A DNA stretch of 64,000 bases from Mesorhizobium sp. GbtcB19 (lineage in GTDB: Bacteria; Pseudomonadota; Alphaproteobacteria; Rhizobiales; Rhizobiaceae). Made by a program: the position numbers and the translations under genes. The stretch lies in contig NZ_JAGXJY010000001.1 of assembly GCF_019091085.1 (NCBI RefSeq), positions 620,001 to 684,000 on the forward strand, in the 5' to 3' direction. The notes below the pieces were generated by a model. That model was not told where the DNA came from, did not search any database, and saw nothing but the letters and a program-made list of their open reading frames with translations. Below are positions 20,135 through 28,972 of the stretch, in pieces (positions within the stretch are counted from its first letter, which is position 1; each line of letters begins with the position of its first letter).

Positions 20135-21859
20135 TCACTGATAGGAAACCAGCGTTGCACCATTTTCATGGCTGAAATCTGGCTTCACGCCAAGCATGGC
20201 CGCCGAGCGCCTGATGATATTGCCGGCGATAACTCCCGCATTCGCGGCCGCGACGTCCGTCATGCCGGGCTTTTCCGGATGCGGAGCGTCGGCGATCGTA
20301 AACACCAGAAATTGCGGATCGTCCATCGGGAAGGCGGCGACGAAGGTGTTGAAGTTCAATTCCTTCGAGTAACGGCCGTTGATGACCTTCTCGGCCGTTC
20401 CGGTCTTGCCGCCGACGCGGTAGCCGGGAACCCTGGCGTTCCTGGCCGAGCCCTTTTCGGCGTTGAGCGAATAGAGGTAGCGCATGCCTTCGACCGTCTT
20501 GTCGCTGACCACTCTCTTGGCCACCGCCATGGCGTCCTGCTCGCTGCGGACCAGGAATGTCGGCTGGATCAGAAAGCCCTGCATCAGCGCCGCGCAGCCG
20601 ACAGCGGCCTGCAGCGGCGTCGTCGACACGCCGTGGCCGAAAGCGATGGTGAACGAATTGACCTGTTTCCAAACCTTGGGTTCGGTCGGGCGGGCGATTT
20701 CCGGCAGTTCGGTCTGCATCTTTTCCAGAATGCCCAAGCGATGCAGGAATTCGCGGTGGCCCTCGATGCCGACCAGTTCGGCCTCCCTGGCCGACCCGAT
20801 GTTGGACGAATAGAGGAACACCTCCGGCAACGACAGCACACGGTTCTTGCCGTGGAAATCGTGAATGGCCTGATGGCCTACCCGGATCGGATGCGAAGCG
20901 TCGAAACGACTGTTCATCGTCGCCTTGCCGGAATCCAGCGCCATGGCCGAGGTGAAGCTCTTGAAGGTCGAGCCCATCTCGTAAAGGCCCGCCGACATGC
21001 GGTTCAGCCGGTCCTTTTCCTGGGCGTTATAGGGATTGTTCGGATCGAAATCCGGCACCGAGGCCATGGCGATCACTTCGCCGGTCTTGATGTTCAGCAC
21101 GACCGCGCCGGCGCCCAGCGCGCGATAGCGCTCCAGGCCGGCGGCGATCTCGTCGCGCACCACATGCTGGACGCGCAGGTCGATCGAGAGCCTGACCGGC
21201 TTCAGATCCTTGGCCACCGCCAGGCCCGACGCCTGCAGGTCGCTCAACCCCTGCTCGTCGATGTATTTCTCCATGCCGGAGATGCCCTGGTTGTCGATGT
21301 TGGTGAGGCCAACGATGTAGGACGACGTCTCGCCGCTCGGATAGAAGCGGCGCTTTTCGGTGCGGAAGCCCAGGCCGGGGACGCCCAGCGCCATGATGTC
21401 GGACTGCTGCTTCGGCGTCAGCTGGCGCTGCAGCCAGACGAATCCGGCACCGCTCTTGAGCTTGCGGTAGGTCTGCTCGTAGTCGATCTCCGGCAGCACG
21501 CTCGACAATTTCTCGATCGCTTCGTCGGCGTCGACGATGCGGCGCGGTTCGGCAAACAGCGACGCCGTCTTGATGTCGGTCGCCAGCACCTCGCCGTTGC
21601 GGTCGACGATATCCGGACGCGACGCCGTGACCCGGTTTTCCGGACCGCCCGAGAGGTCCGGATTCTGCATGCCGAGATAGACGAGCCTGCCGGCAATGGT
21701 CGAATAGATGGTGAAGAACACCGCCATCGTCATGATGATGCGCGTCTTGGCCCTGCCGCCGGTCGCCTTGCGGGCTGCATCGACGACGATCGAGCCGTCC
21801 TCGGCTGCCTTCTTGCGGCGCTTCAGCAGGTTGCCGATCCTTGGAAGCCTGCCGATCAT
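20135..21859 (-). CDS. ftsI: Septal transpeptidase FtsI (PBP3)
   Basis: Class B penicillin-binding protein that cross-links septal peptidoglycan in the periplasm with FtsW. A basic cytoplasmic start leads to one membrane helix at about residues 40-60, a pedestal domain, and the transpeptidase domain with STFK at 297-300, SSN at 351-353 and KTGT at 485-488. It is 574 residues. The ATG overlaps the ftsL stop as ATGA. Confidence 0.97.
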   Translation of the reverse strand: MIGRLPRIGNLLKRRKKAAEDGSIVVDAARKATGGRAKTRIIMTMAVFFTIYSTIAGRLVYLGMQNPDLSGGPENRVTASRPDIVDRNGEVLATDIKTASLFAEPRRIVDADEAIEKLSSVLPEIDYEQTYRKLKSGAGFVWLQRQLTPKQQSDIMALGVPGLGFRTEKRRFYPSGETSSYIVGLTNIDNQGISGMEKYIDEQGLSDLQASGLAVAKDLKPVRLSIDLRVQHVVRDEIAAGLERYRALGAGAVVLNIKTGEVIAMASVPDFDPNNPYNAQEKDRLNRMSAGLYEMGSTFKSFTSAMALDSGKATMNSRFDASHPIRVGHQAIHDFHGKNRVLSLPEVFLYSSNIGSAREAELVGIEGHREFLHRLGILEKMQTELPEIARPTEPKVWKQVNSFTIAFGHGVSTTPLQAAVGCAALMQGFLIQPTFLVRSEQDAMAVAKRVVSDKTVEGMRYLYSLNAEKGSARNARVPGYRVGGKTGTAEKVINGRYSKELNFNTFVAAFPMDDPQFLVFTIADAPHPEKPGMTDVAAANAGVIAGNIIRRSAAMLGVKPDFSHENGATLVSYQ

Positions 21860-22251
21860 TGCACGGTGCTCCCGGTGACGACCGGATCCTTGTCGTCCGA
21901 AGGGTCTTTGCCGGAGTTGTCGGCCATGCCGCCGAGCCGCTGCGAGGAGAGGTCCTCGATGGTCACGGGCTTCACCGGAATGTCGTCGAGACCGCCGATC
22001 TGATGCGCGTTGACCGGTTCGAGCCCAAGCTGGCTCTTGTAGACGTCGGTAAGTTTCTGCAGCCGCGACGGCTGGGTGAGCAGGCTCCAGTCCGCCTTGA
22101 GGAGATCGATCGTTTCTTCCTCGTAGCGGATCTGCGCCTGGATCTTCTGCACCGCCGCCAATTGCTCTTCGGCATCGCGCTTCGTCTTGTAGGTCAGGGC
22201 CGCGGCCGAGACCATGACGGCGATCAGGACTATGTCGCTGGTACGAAACAC
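21856..22251 (-). CDS. ftsL: Cell division protein FtsL
   Basis: Small bitopic divisome protein. Of its 131 residues, an N-terminal helix (IVLIAVMVSAAALTY) is followed by a coiled-coil-like segment rich in Glu, Gln and Lys, then a Pro/Ser-rich tail. Sequence conservation in FtsL is low, so the call rests on this architecture and on its place between rsmH and ftsI, with 4-bp overlap to ftsI. It starts with GTG at 22251, 4 bp from the rsmH stop. Confidence 0.87.
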   Translation of the reverse strand: MFRTSDIVLIAVMVSAAALTYKTKRDAEEQLAAVQKIQAQIRYEEETIDLLKADWSLLTQPSRLQKLTDVYKSQLGLEPVNAHQIGGLDDIPVKPVTIEDLSSQRLGGMADNSGKDPSDDKDPVVTGSTVQ

Positions 22252-22255
22252 GTGC

Positions 22256-23272
22256 TCACCTCTCCCCCAGCCGCTCGACGGCGGGAAGCTTTGGAAGGCC
22301 GAAAATCGAAAAATCGCCGGTGCGCGCCGGCGCCTCGGTGCGGATCGCCGCGCGCAGCCGGGCCGAGCGCGCGCGCGGATTGGCTTCCGTCTCGGCCTCT
22401 CCCGGCGTCACGCCGCCACCGGACTTGCGGAAGGTGGCAATGCGCATAGGCGCATCGGGCATGTGCCGCGAGCCACTGGCGGCCTCGGAACGATCGGCGA
22501 TGAAGCGCTTGACGATGCGGTCTTCCAGCGAATGGAACGTCACCACGGCAAGCCGCCCGCCGGGTTTCAGCACCCGCTCGGCAGCCAGCAGCGCCCGTGC
22601 CAGCTCGCCCAACTCGTCATTGACGAAGATGCGCAGCGCCTGGAAGACGCGCGTTGCCGGATGGATCTTGTCCTTCGGCCCTCTCCCGATATGCGTCTCG
22701 ATGGCGTCGGCGAGATCGAGCGTGCGCTCGAAGGGCTTCTTCTCGCGCCGGCTCTCGATCATGCGCGCGATGCGGCCGGCATGACGCTCCTCGCCGAGAA
22801 AGCCGAAGATCCGGGCAAGATCGCCGGCTTTGAAAGTGTTGACGACGTCGGCGGCGCTGAGGCCCGCCTGCGCCATGCGCATGTCGAGCGGTCCGTCGGC
22901 GCGAAAGGAAAAGCCGCGCTCCGCCTGGTCGAGCTGCATGGACGAAACGCCGATGTCGAGCACGACGCCGTCGGCGCTCTCGGCATGTTCGTCCAGCGTC
23001 GAGAACGGCGCCTGGACAAGCTTCAGCCGTCCGCCGGCCCGCTGCTCGAGCGCTCTGCCCGCCGCGATTGCGTCCGGGTCGCGGTCGATGGCGATGACGG
23101 AGGCGCCGCGATCGAGGATGGCGCTGGTATAGCCGCCGGCGCCGAACGTCCCGTCGACGATCGTCTCGCCTGCCTTCGGCGCGAGCGCGTCGAGCACCTC
23201 GGCAAGGAGGACCGGAATGTGACGGGCCGGTCCGCCAACGGCGTGAGGGTCATCGCCGTGGCCAGCCATCAT
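22256..23272 (-). CDS. rsmH: 16S rRNA (cytosine1402-N4)-methyltransferase RsmH
   Basis: SAM-dependent enzyme methylating N4 of C1402 in 16S rRNA. It has [15 protein letters not shown], the SAM loop [22 protein letters not shown]-type segments, and [16 protein letters not shown] place the start at the double ATG at 23272, which overlaps the mraZ stop (ATGA), giving 338 residues. The frame stays open for 213 codons upstream but that stretch is a shadow of mraZ and its leader. Confidence 0.95.
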   Translation of the reverse strand: MMAGHGDDPHAVGGPARHIPVLLAEVLDALAPKAGETIVDGTFGAGGYTSAILDRGASVIAIDRDPDAIAAGRALEQRAGGRLKLVQAPFSTLDEHAESADGVVLDIGVSSMQLDQAERGFSFRADGPLDMRMAQAGLSAADVVNTFKAGDLARIFGFLGEERHAGRIARMIESRREKKPFERTLDLADAIETHIGRGPKDKIHPATRVFQALRIFVNDELGELARALLAAERVLKPGGRLAVVTFHSLEDRIVKRFIADRSEAASGSRHMPDAPMRIATFRKSGGGVTPGEAETEANPRARSARLRAAIRTEAPARTGDFSIFGLPKLPAVERLGER

Positions 23273-23727
23273 TCCGATCGCTCCCCAGGCTTCGTCCCCT
23301 GCCGAAGCTGCAACAGCCTGGTCCGCGCCTGCGCCCCATAGGCGGCAAGCCGTCCCGGCTCCCAAACCTGAAAGAAATTGCCGCGGCCGACAAAGGCCAC
23401 CTCGTTCGCGATGCCTGTATGCTCGCGGATGAAATCGGTCATGGTGATGCGGCCGTCCTGGTCCAATTTCAGAAACGTCCCGTCGCCATGGCAGAAGAAC
23501 GACATGTCGTCCGCCGTCTGCAGGAATGGGTCTTCCAGCGCGATCCGCTGCTCGTAGCGGTCGAGCAGATCGAGCCCGCCGACATCCATCGCCGGCAGGT
23601 CCAGGCAGCGTAGCGCGTAGAGTTCCGAATACCCGCGCTTCTGCACCACGGCACGGAAATGCGCCGGAACGGACACCCGCCCCTTCGCGTCGATCCTGTT
23701 CACCGCATTTGACAGAAATCGGTCCAA
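23269..23727 (-). CDS. mraZ: Transcriptional regulator MraZ
   Basis: AbrB/SpoVT-like DNA-binding protein, first gene of the dcw cluster and autoregulator in the bacteria studied. Two swapped-hairpin domains are visible, beginning [16 protein letters not shown] and [16 protein letters not shown], both with the family's D.KGR/DGR signature. It is 152 residues. The start is TTG at 23727 ([17 protein letters not shown]); no ATG or GTG sits better, and the leader has only a weak GGAAG about 15 nt upstream. Candidate MraZ boxes lie at 23901-23925. Confidence 0.93.
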   Translation of the reverse strand: MDRFLSNAVNRIDAKGRVSVPAHFRAVVQKRGYSELYALRCLDLPAMDVGGLDLLDRYEQRIALEDPFLQTADDMSFFCHGDGTFLKLDQDGRITMTDFIREHTGIANEVAFVGRGNFFQVWEPGRLAAYGAQARTRLLQLRQGTKPGERSE

Positions 23728-24121
23728 TGAACACTACAGCCGCTTCCGCCGCCGCACCCCTTCCCATGTTGTTCTCCGCGCCCCCGCGCTCGCGATAGAT
23801 CGCTTCGTTCACCGAGGCGAAAACCGACGAACGCGCAGCCGCCGCGACTGCCCGATTGGCGTACGCTTCACCCTGACGCGGAACGAAAGCTTGATTTAAG
23901 TGGGATATCATGGGGCACTATGGGCGTCAACGGGAACAGGCATCACAAACACGCAGGCCACAACCAGAAAGCGCAGGCTGAAGGCACGTCTCGTCTTTAT
24001 CCTCTATTAAGCCTAACGAAGCGTTTAGAGCCCTCTGGCCCAAAAAGACGTGGCTTGCTGCGAATGCCTGCCGCGCATAGCGTCGGCGGCGATTTGCCGC
24101 CCAGCCGAAGGATCGAGCCTC
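23728..24121. other. Divergent region between mraZ and the PLP-enzyme gene
   Basis: 394 bp holding the dcw promoter (candidate at 23901-23930), a leader of about 165 nt before mraZ, and the upstream region of the plus-strand cystathionine lyase gene. No separate gene is supported here. The open minus-strand frame through 23911 is an in-frame extension of rsmH. Confidence 0.6.
23901..23930 (-). promoter_or_regulatory. Candidate dcw promoter with MraZ boxes
   Basis: The plus strand has TGGG at 23901, 23911 and 23921, i.e. TGGGN three times with 5-nt spacers, the arrangement reported for MraZ binding in E. coli. On the minus strand TTGACG (23930-23925) is followed after 17 bp by TATCCC (23907-23902), a possible -35/-10 pair facing mraZ. 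The boxes lie between and over these elements, where binding would block polymerase. The -10 is a poor match, so the promoter is less certain than the boxes. Confidence 0.55.
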
Positions 24122-25237
24122 ATGTCCGAAACCGCGAAGTCCCGCGCCGCCGCGCTTGCCCATCTGCGCAGCCGCGATTTCGCCAAGGGCGACCCGATCC
24201 CCTTGCCGCTGACCATGGCCTCGATCTTCCACACACCGGGCGCAGAGGCCGGCTTCGATCAGTATGGCCGTTACGATAATCCGACCTGGCGCGCGGTCGA
24301 GCACGCGCTCGGTCACCTTGAAGACGCCCAATGCGTCGCCTTCCCGTCCGGAATGGGCGCGATCTCGTCGGTGTTTTTCGCGCTGCTGAAATCGGGCGAC
24401 CGTGTGCTTTTGCCGTCCGACGGCTATCACGCCACACGCGCCATGGCGGAGCGCTTTCTGGGACCGCTCGGCATCGCCTGCGACACCAGGCCGACACCGA
24501 CCTTCCTCGACGGCGGGTTCGACAGCTACCGGCTGGTTTTTGCCGAGACGCCGTCCAATCCGCGGCTGGACATCTGCGATATCACGGCGATGGCCGAAGC
24601 CGTCCACAGGCAGGATGGGCTGCTGGCCATCGACAACACGACGATGACGCCCTTCGGCCAGCGCCCGCTCGACCTCGGCGCCGACATCGTCGTCTCGGCC
24701 GACACCAAGGCGGTGAACGGCCATTCGGACGTACTTTTCGGCCATGTCGCGAGCCGCGATGCCGACATCATCGCCAAGGTGACGGACTGGCGCAGCCTGG
24801 TTGGCGGCATTCCCGGGCCGTTCGAGGCATGGCTGGTGCATCGCGGCCTGGAAACGCTGGAGGTGCGTTTCGACCGGATGTGTTCCTCGGCCGAAACGAT
24901 CGCGCGGCGATTGAAGGACCATCGCGCCGTCAGCGGCCTGCGCTATCCCGGGCTCGACGGTGATCCTTCGCACAATCTGGCCCGAGCCCAGATGGAGCGC
25001 TTCGGCTTTCTCATCTCCTTTGAACTGGCCTCGGAGCAGAAGGCCGAGGCATTCATCGACAATTGCCCGCTGATTGAATCGGCGACGTCCTTCGGCGGCG
25101 TGCATACGTCGGCCGAGCGGCGTTCGAAACGCGGCGACGCCGTGCCGCCGGGCTTCGTTCGCCTGGCGATCGGCTGCGAACCGGTTGAGGAGTTGTGGCA
25201 GGCGATGGAGGCATCGCTTAACAGCGTTGCCGGTTGA
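24122..25237 (+). CDS. Cystathionine gamma-lyase-family PLP enzyme
   Basis: Fold-type I PLP enzyme of the Cys/Met metabolism family (cystathionine gamma-lyase/synthase, methionine gamma-lyase). Visible are QYGRYDNPTWRAVEHALGHLE, the cofactor region FPSGMGAISS, AETPSNPRLDICD, and the PLP lysine in SADTKAVNGHSD at residue 196. It is 371 residues from the ATG at 24122; an upstream in-frame start at 24050 would add a stretch unlike the family. The exact reaction cannot be read from sequence; gamma-lyase is my best guess. Confidence 0.88.
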   Translation: MSETAKSRAAALAHLRSRDFAKGDPIPLPLTMASIFHTPGAEAGFDQYGRYDNPTWRAVEHALGHLEDAQCVAFPSGMGAISSVFFALLKSGDRVLLPSDGYHATRAMAERFLGPLGIACDTRPTPTFLDGGFDSYRLVFAETPSNPRLDICDITAMAEAVHRQDGLLAIDNTTMTPFGQRPLDLGADIVVSADTKAVNGHSDVLFGHVASRDADIIAKVTDWRSLVGGIPGPFEAWLVHRGLETLEVRFDRMCSSAETIARRLKDHRAVSGLRYPGLDGDPSHNLARAQMERFGFLISFELASEQKAEAFIDNCPLIESATSFGGVHTSAERRSKRGDAVPPGFVRLAIGCEPVEELWQAMEASLNSVAG

Positions 25238-25241
25238 CGGG

Positions 25242-25485
25242 TTAGGGTGCCAGATCCTCAGCTTCGATCTTACGCCTGCCGTGCAGCACGCGAACGATTT
25301 CGATAGCGTCGTCGCCAATTCGGTAAAAGGTAAGGTATTCACCGACAACGAGGTGGCGGATGCCAAGTGAATCGCCGCTGAAGCATTTCAACAAGGCGCA
25401 CTGCAGCGTTTGGATTATCTGAAGCGATATAATCGCCAATAGCTTCGAGATCGACGAGAGCCCGTGGAAGCAGGCGGTATTTCAC
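25242..25485 (-). pseudogene. parE: Broken ParE-family toxin gene
   Basis: A GTG at 25485 overlaps the antitoxin stop (GTGA) and begins a normal ParE N-terminus, VKYRLLPRALVDLEAIGDYIA. The frame ends at a TGA at 25339-25341 after 48 codons. The C-terminal half, RHLVVGEYLTFYRIGDDAIEIVRVLHGRR, lies in another frame and ends at 25242. The whole is 244 nt, while an intact ParE needs roughly 290-300 nt, so an internal deletion of about 45-50 bp probably both removed the middle and shifted the frame. An active toxin is unlikely. Confidence 0.85.
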
Positions 25486-25766
25486 TCGCCAGCGCCCTTG
25501 GCTTCCACCATCTTCGCGTACTTGGCCCGCAAACGCTCCATTATCGGAGGTCCCTCCAGCGCCGGCCCACTATCGATCCCTTCCTGCACCAGCTTGCGCA
25601 ACTCTTCCACGGTGTAGCCGAGCAGGTCGCGGCGGTCTTTCCACTGCCTAAGCGCATCGCGGATCACTTCGCTCGCGGAGGCATATTCTCCGGCGGCGAC
25701 CACATCGTCGACCGCCTGCGCCAGTTCCGGCGAAAGCGTGATGCTGCGTTTGTCGACCTGTCCCAT
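25482..25766 (-). CDS. parD: ParD-family antitoxin
   Basis: Ribbon-helix-helix antitoxin of a type II toxin-antitoxin pair. Of 94 residues, the N-terminal RSITLSPELAQAVDDVVAAGEYASASEVIRDALRQW is the DNA-binding dimer, and the charged C-terminal half would wrap the toxin. The ATG at 25766 is preceded by CAGGAGCGTGCC, a fair ribosome site. It is intact, but its parE partner is disrupted. It sits next to rnpB on the same strand. Confidence 0.9.
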   Translation of the reverse strand: MGQVDKRSITLSPELAQAVDDVVAAGEYASASEVIRDALRQWKDRRDLLGYTVEELRKLVQEGIDSGPALEGPPIMERLRAKYAKMVEAKGAGE

Positions 25767-25913
25767 GGCACGCTCCTGTCTTTCGCAGAAGGTACGATTT
25801 AATCGCACCAGCTTCAAGGAGAGGATTGACGGAGGCTTGGGCGGCCATCGCGCCAACGCCTGATTCAAAAGGCACACCCATCGGCGCAACCTTCTGATTT
25901 ACGAGAGAAAAAT

Positions 25914-26308
25914 GCCAGCTGGCCTGTAAGCCGGGTTCTGTATGGCCCTCGCCTTGCGGCGAGAACGTGGCGGCCATTCATCTTGGGCGCATGTTGCCAT
26001 GCGCCTCACGCAACCTACCCGGGCGGTGGGCCGGAAACAGCCCTCGAAGGTTTCCCCTCGCACCGCCCCTATTCGGTTTTGCTCCCGGTGGGGTTTGCCG
26101 TGCCGCTTCCGTTGCCGGTCGCGCGGTGGGCTCTTACCCCACCCTTTCACCCTTACCGCGGCGGATGCCGCGGCGGTTTGCTTTCTGTGGCACTTTCCCT
26201 GGGGTCGCCCCCGCCGGCCGTTAGCCGGCACCGTGTCTCCATGGAGCCCGGACTTTCCTCACCCGCAGCCTTTCGGCTCTCGCGGGTGCGGCCGCCCGGC
26301 CAGCTGGC
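25914..26308 (-). ncRNA. rnpB: RNase P RNA, bacterial class A
   Basis: Catalytic RNA that trims tRNA 5' ends with the protein RnpA. The ends pair through GCCAGCTGGC at 26299-26308 and 25914-25923 (helix P1). Conserved cores are present: GAGGAAAGTCCGGGCTC near the 5' side, ACAGAAA in the middle, and AAGATGAATGGCCGCC followed by ACAGAACCCGGCTTACAGGCC near the 3' end. Immediately after P1 the minus strand reads ATTTTTC, a likely terminator run. The open frames crossing this region on both strands are not genes. Confidence 0.95.
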
Positions 26309-26390
26309 AAGGGCGTATAAAGGGATTCCCGCCTGAAAACGCAAACGAAAAAGCTGACCTATCCCGCCCAAAGCCCTCGGGCCGACCTGA

Positions 26391-26425
26391 GCGTCCGCGA
26401 CGGGTTTTGGGACGACGACATGCAT
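26391..26425. repeat. Palindromic intergenic repeat, family A, copy 2
   Basis: Contains GGGTTTTGGGACGACGAC and CATGCAT, matching the arm at 37289-37306 with few differences. It lies between rnpB and the transglycosylase gene and looks like a degenerate, partly truncated copy. Confidence 0.5.
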
Positions 26426-26466
26426 AACGAACACGCGCAGCCCAAATCCGCCTCAATGGATAAGCC

Positions 26467-27171
26467 TCAGGCCGGTGAGCCCAGCGCCACCATCTGCACC
26501 TTCACCTTGCTGCAATAGGCGGCCGAAACCGGGTTCATCCGCGTCGCGCCATGACCTGCGTTGTATTTGAGGATCGTGCCGCAGGTGGTGCCGCCGCCGA
26601 GGTCTCGCGCCATGGCAAGGTACTTCATGCCGTATTTGATGTTGGTATCGGGATCGAACAATCCCTTGGCCGAGCCGGTGTAACCCATCATGCGCGCCGT
26701 CGCCGGCTTGATCTGCATCAGGCCGATCTCGCCAGCGCCGCCGACCAGGTTCGGCCGATAATTGCTTTCGATCTTGATGACGGCCTTGGCCAGCGATACC
26801 GGGACGCCATAGCTCGCGGCATAGCGGGCAATGATCGCCGAATACTGGCCGTCGCCAGCCGCGGCAGGGATTGCCGGGGTGATCTTGCCGGGGTTGATCG
26901 AGGCCGTCGTGGTGAGATCGATGGCCTTTCTGCCACGCTTGGCGCGCTTGGCCGTCGATTTTGTCACCCGGGCCGCGGCGGCCTTCTGCACCTTTGCTGG
27001 CGCCGCCCTCGCGGTTTTTGGTGTTTTGGCGTTCGCCTTCGACGTTACGGGAACGGCTGCGAAGCCATTGTCCACTGCCCTGGGGCTCAGCGGGGCGCTG
27101 TTGGCTTGATTGAAGGCAAAACTTATTACTCCGGCAGCAACAGCTGCCGCTACAACGGTCAATTTCTGCAT
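26467..27171 (-). CDS. Secreted lytic transglycosylase, SLT domain
   Basis: Cleaves the glycan strands of peptidoglycan in the periplasm. From the ATG at 27171 (MQKLTVVAAAVAAGVISFAF) there is a signal peptide, a Lys/Ala-rich low-complexity spacer to about residue 85, then an SLT-type catalytic domain. The glutamate is in KIESNYRPNLVGGAGEIGLMQIKPAT, with later KYLAMARDLGG and LKYNAGHG motifs. It is 234 residues. An open extension to 27222 lacks signal-peptide character. It probably works in wall turnover with the amidase next door. Confidence 0.88.
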   Translation of the reverse strand: MQKLTVVAAAVAAGVISFAFNQANSAPLSPRAVDNGFAAVPVTSKANAKTPKTARAAPAKVQKAAAARVTKSTAKRAKRGRKAIDLTTTASINPGKITPAIPAAAGDGQYSAIIARYAASYGVPVSLAKAVIKIESNYRPNLVGGAGEIGLMQIKPATARMMGYTGSAKGLFDPDTNIKYGMKYLAMARDLGGGTTCGTILKYNAGHGATRMNPVSAAYCSKVKVQMVALGSPA

Positions 27172-27356
27172 GTAGTCCTGTTCTGTTAGAACCGCGCGAA
27201 GAACTTCACGCGGCTGCGCCAATTCAACATCGGATCATCCGGGGGGATAGATGCCCGACGACTTGCGGGAGAGGCATTTGGCGGTGGAATTGGCGGCAAT
27301 GAGGGCGGCGCAATTCACTTTAAGTGACAGATTGTAATTTAAGGAACTTGTAGCGG

Positions 27357-28124
27357 CTATTTTGCCGGGAGTGCCTTTACGGAAGCCAGAAGCCTCTGCA
27401 GCGTGCGGATTGTCGAATTGTCCGCCACGCCATCGACCAGCCGCCGCCGGAAGTGCCGCTGGAACGCCGCCACAACGATTTCCGTCGGCTGGTCGTAAAC
27501 ACCCGATATCTCGACGCCATAGCCATAGAGCGCCAGCATCGATTGTAGCGCTTCGACATCAGAGCCGGTGTCGCCGGTCTTCAGCGCAGCGCCCGGTTTT
27601 ATCGGCGCCGCCGGCACGAGCTGACCGACACCGGCCGCGAACAGCGCCTTCCAAGGGAATTTCTCACCCGGGTCGACCTTGCGGCCCGGCGCCACGTCCG
27701 AATGCGCGAGCACCCTTGTGGCAGGAATGGAATGACGACCCACGATACCCGCGCATAGATCGATCACGGCGCCGATCTGCCGCCTCGGGAAGGCTTTGTA
27801 GCCCAGCGTATGCCCGGGATTGACGATCTCGATGCCGACCGAGCAGGAGTTGATGTCGGTTCGCCCAAACCAGGAACTCTTGCCGGCATGCCAGGCGCGG
27901 TCACTCTCGCGCACCATTTGCACGATACGGCCGTCCTCATGGACGAGGTAGTGCGAAGACACCTCGCTTGCCGGATCGCACAGCCACGCCTCGGCGCTCT
28001 CGCCCGTCGCCATGCCGGTATAGTGCAGCACGATCATATCGGGCCGGAGGGTCTCGCGGCGCGGGCCGAAATTCGGCGACACCCGGACCTCGGCACCTGG
28101 CTGGTCGGGCAGAAAGCCGCTCAT
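27357..28124 (-). CDS. N-acetylmuramoyl-L-alanine amidase with peptidoglycan-binding domain
   Basis: AmpD/AmiD-type zinc amidase. Residues about 25-160 form the Amidase_2 domain, with zinc ligands in LHYTG, an SVGIEIVNPG region, and LAHSDVAPGRKVDPG. Residues about 185-250 form a PG_binding_1 domain (GSDVEALQSMLALYGYGVEISGVYD). No signal peptide is visible, which favours a cytoplasmic AmpD role in muropeptide recycling. Its ATG overlaps the djlA stop... in transcription order djlA comes first and its stop shares ATGA with this start, so the two are coupled. Confidence 0.9.
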   Translation of the reverse strand: MSGFLPDQPGAEVRVSPNFGPRRETLRPDMIVLHYTGMATGESAEAWLCDPASEVSSHYLVHEDGRIVQMVRESDRAWHAGKSSWFGRTDINSCSVGIEIVNPGHTLGYKAFPRRQIGAVIDLCAGIVGRHSIPATRVLAHSDVAPGRKVDPGEKFPWKALFAAGVGQLVPAAPIKPGAALKTGDTGSDVEALQSMLALYGYGVEISGVYDQPTEIVVAAFQRHFRRRLVDGVADNSTIRTLQRLLASVKALPAK

Positions 28125-28840
28125 GCGTGCCTGAGGCCCCGCTCGATCATCTCATAGGCGGCGTTGATCGCCGCGACCCTGGTCGTGGCGATCTTGATGA
28201 ATTCCTGCGGCAGACCGCGGGCGATCAACCTGTCGGGATGATTGTCGGAGATCAGCTTGCGATAGCGTTTCCTGATCTCCTCGAACGGTTTGCCGCGCTC
28301 GATGCCTAGAACGACATAAGGATCGGCGGCACCCAGATTGACGTGCCGCGACAGGATCACCTCGTAATGCGCTTCGTCGATGCGAAAAATCTCGGCGATC
28401 CGATGCAGGAACTGCCCTTCCCGCTCGTGGATCAGGCCGTCCGCCTTGGCAATGTGGAACAGACCGTCGAGGATGTCCTCCAGCATCATGCAGTTCGCGT
28501 GGCCGGAACCGCACAGCTGCGCCATGCGCTGGGCGTAGATCTCGAACCCGGCAACGTCCTGCTGGGCGATGTCGTAGAGCCGTGCCACGTTGCGTGTCTC
28601 GCTTGGCGGCACTTCGAAGATTTCCTGGAAGGCGCGCACTTCGTCCTGGGTGACGATGCCGTCGGCCTTGGCCATCTTGGCTGAGAGCGCGATCATCGCC
28701 ACCGAGAAGGCAACGCGCCGGCGCAGGTCCGGGTCGCCGGAAAACACGGTGCGCACGGCTTCCACGACATCCGCGACGCCCGAGGACGCCGATGACGAAA
28801 CACGAGCGATGAAGTCGCCAAGGCGGTCCCAAATCGACAT
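28121..28840 (-). CDS. TerB/DnaJ-domain protein, DjlA-like
   Basis: Co-chaperone stimulating DnaK through its J domain. From the ATG at 28840 (MSIWDRLGDF, 239 aa), a TerB-like helical domain covers about residues 45-160 and a C-terminal J domain about 170-235, with the HPD motif in ISDNHPDRL. E. coli DjlA has an N-terminal membrane helix; here the N-terminus is amphipathic rather than clearly transmembrane, so location is uncertain. The frame is open to 28939 but the family N-terminus starts at MSIWD. Confidence 0.85.
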   Translation of the reverse strand: MSIWDRLGDFIARVSSSASSGVADVVEAVRTVFSGDPDLRRRVAFSVAMIALSAKMAKADGIVTQDEVRAFQEIFEVPPSETRNVARLYDIAQQDVAGFEIYAQRMAQLCGSGHANCMMLEDILDGLFHIAKADGLIHEREGQFLHRIAEIFRIDEAHYEVILSRHVNLGAADPYVVLGIERGKPFEEIRKRYRKLISDNHPDRLIARGLPQEFIKIATTRVAAINAAYEMIERGLRHA

Positions 28841-28924
28841 GTCGGCTTCATAGTGCGAACCGGGCGGTTCTATCAAGCCGGGACGATGCCGCAGGTAACC
28901 TGGGAATGGTACGGACCGGTGCGA

Positions 28925-28954
28925 AAGGAAGGCCGGCAATGGCCGGCCTTCCTT
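28925..28954 (-). terminator. Intrinsic terminator after the small lipoprotein gene
   Basis: A perfect 13-bp stem AAGGAAGGCCGGC/GCCGGCCTTCCTT with a 4-nt loop, 19 bp beyond the stop at 28973 on the minus strand. The 3' arm ends in TTCCTTTC, a modest T-rich tail. It separates the lipoprotein gene from djlA. Confidence 0.8.
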
Positions 28955-28972
28955 GAATTCGTCGGTCAGCTC

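Noticed and set aside
23273..23911. N-terminal extension of rsmH by 213 codons
   Set aside because: The extension overlaps all of mraZ in another frame, and RsmH's conserved start lies at the ATG pair at 23272.
23728..24000. CtrA site (TTAA-N7-TTAA) upstream of mraZ
   Set aside because: A single TTAA-like sequence near 23895 has no partner at the required distance.
25969..26336. Overlapping open frames within the RNase P RNA gene
   Set aside because: The stretch shows conserved rnpB cores and a closing P1 helix, so the frames are incidental.
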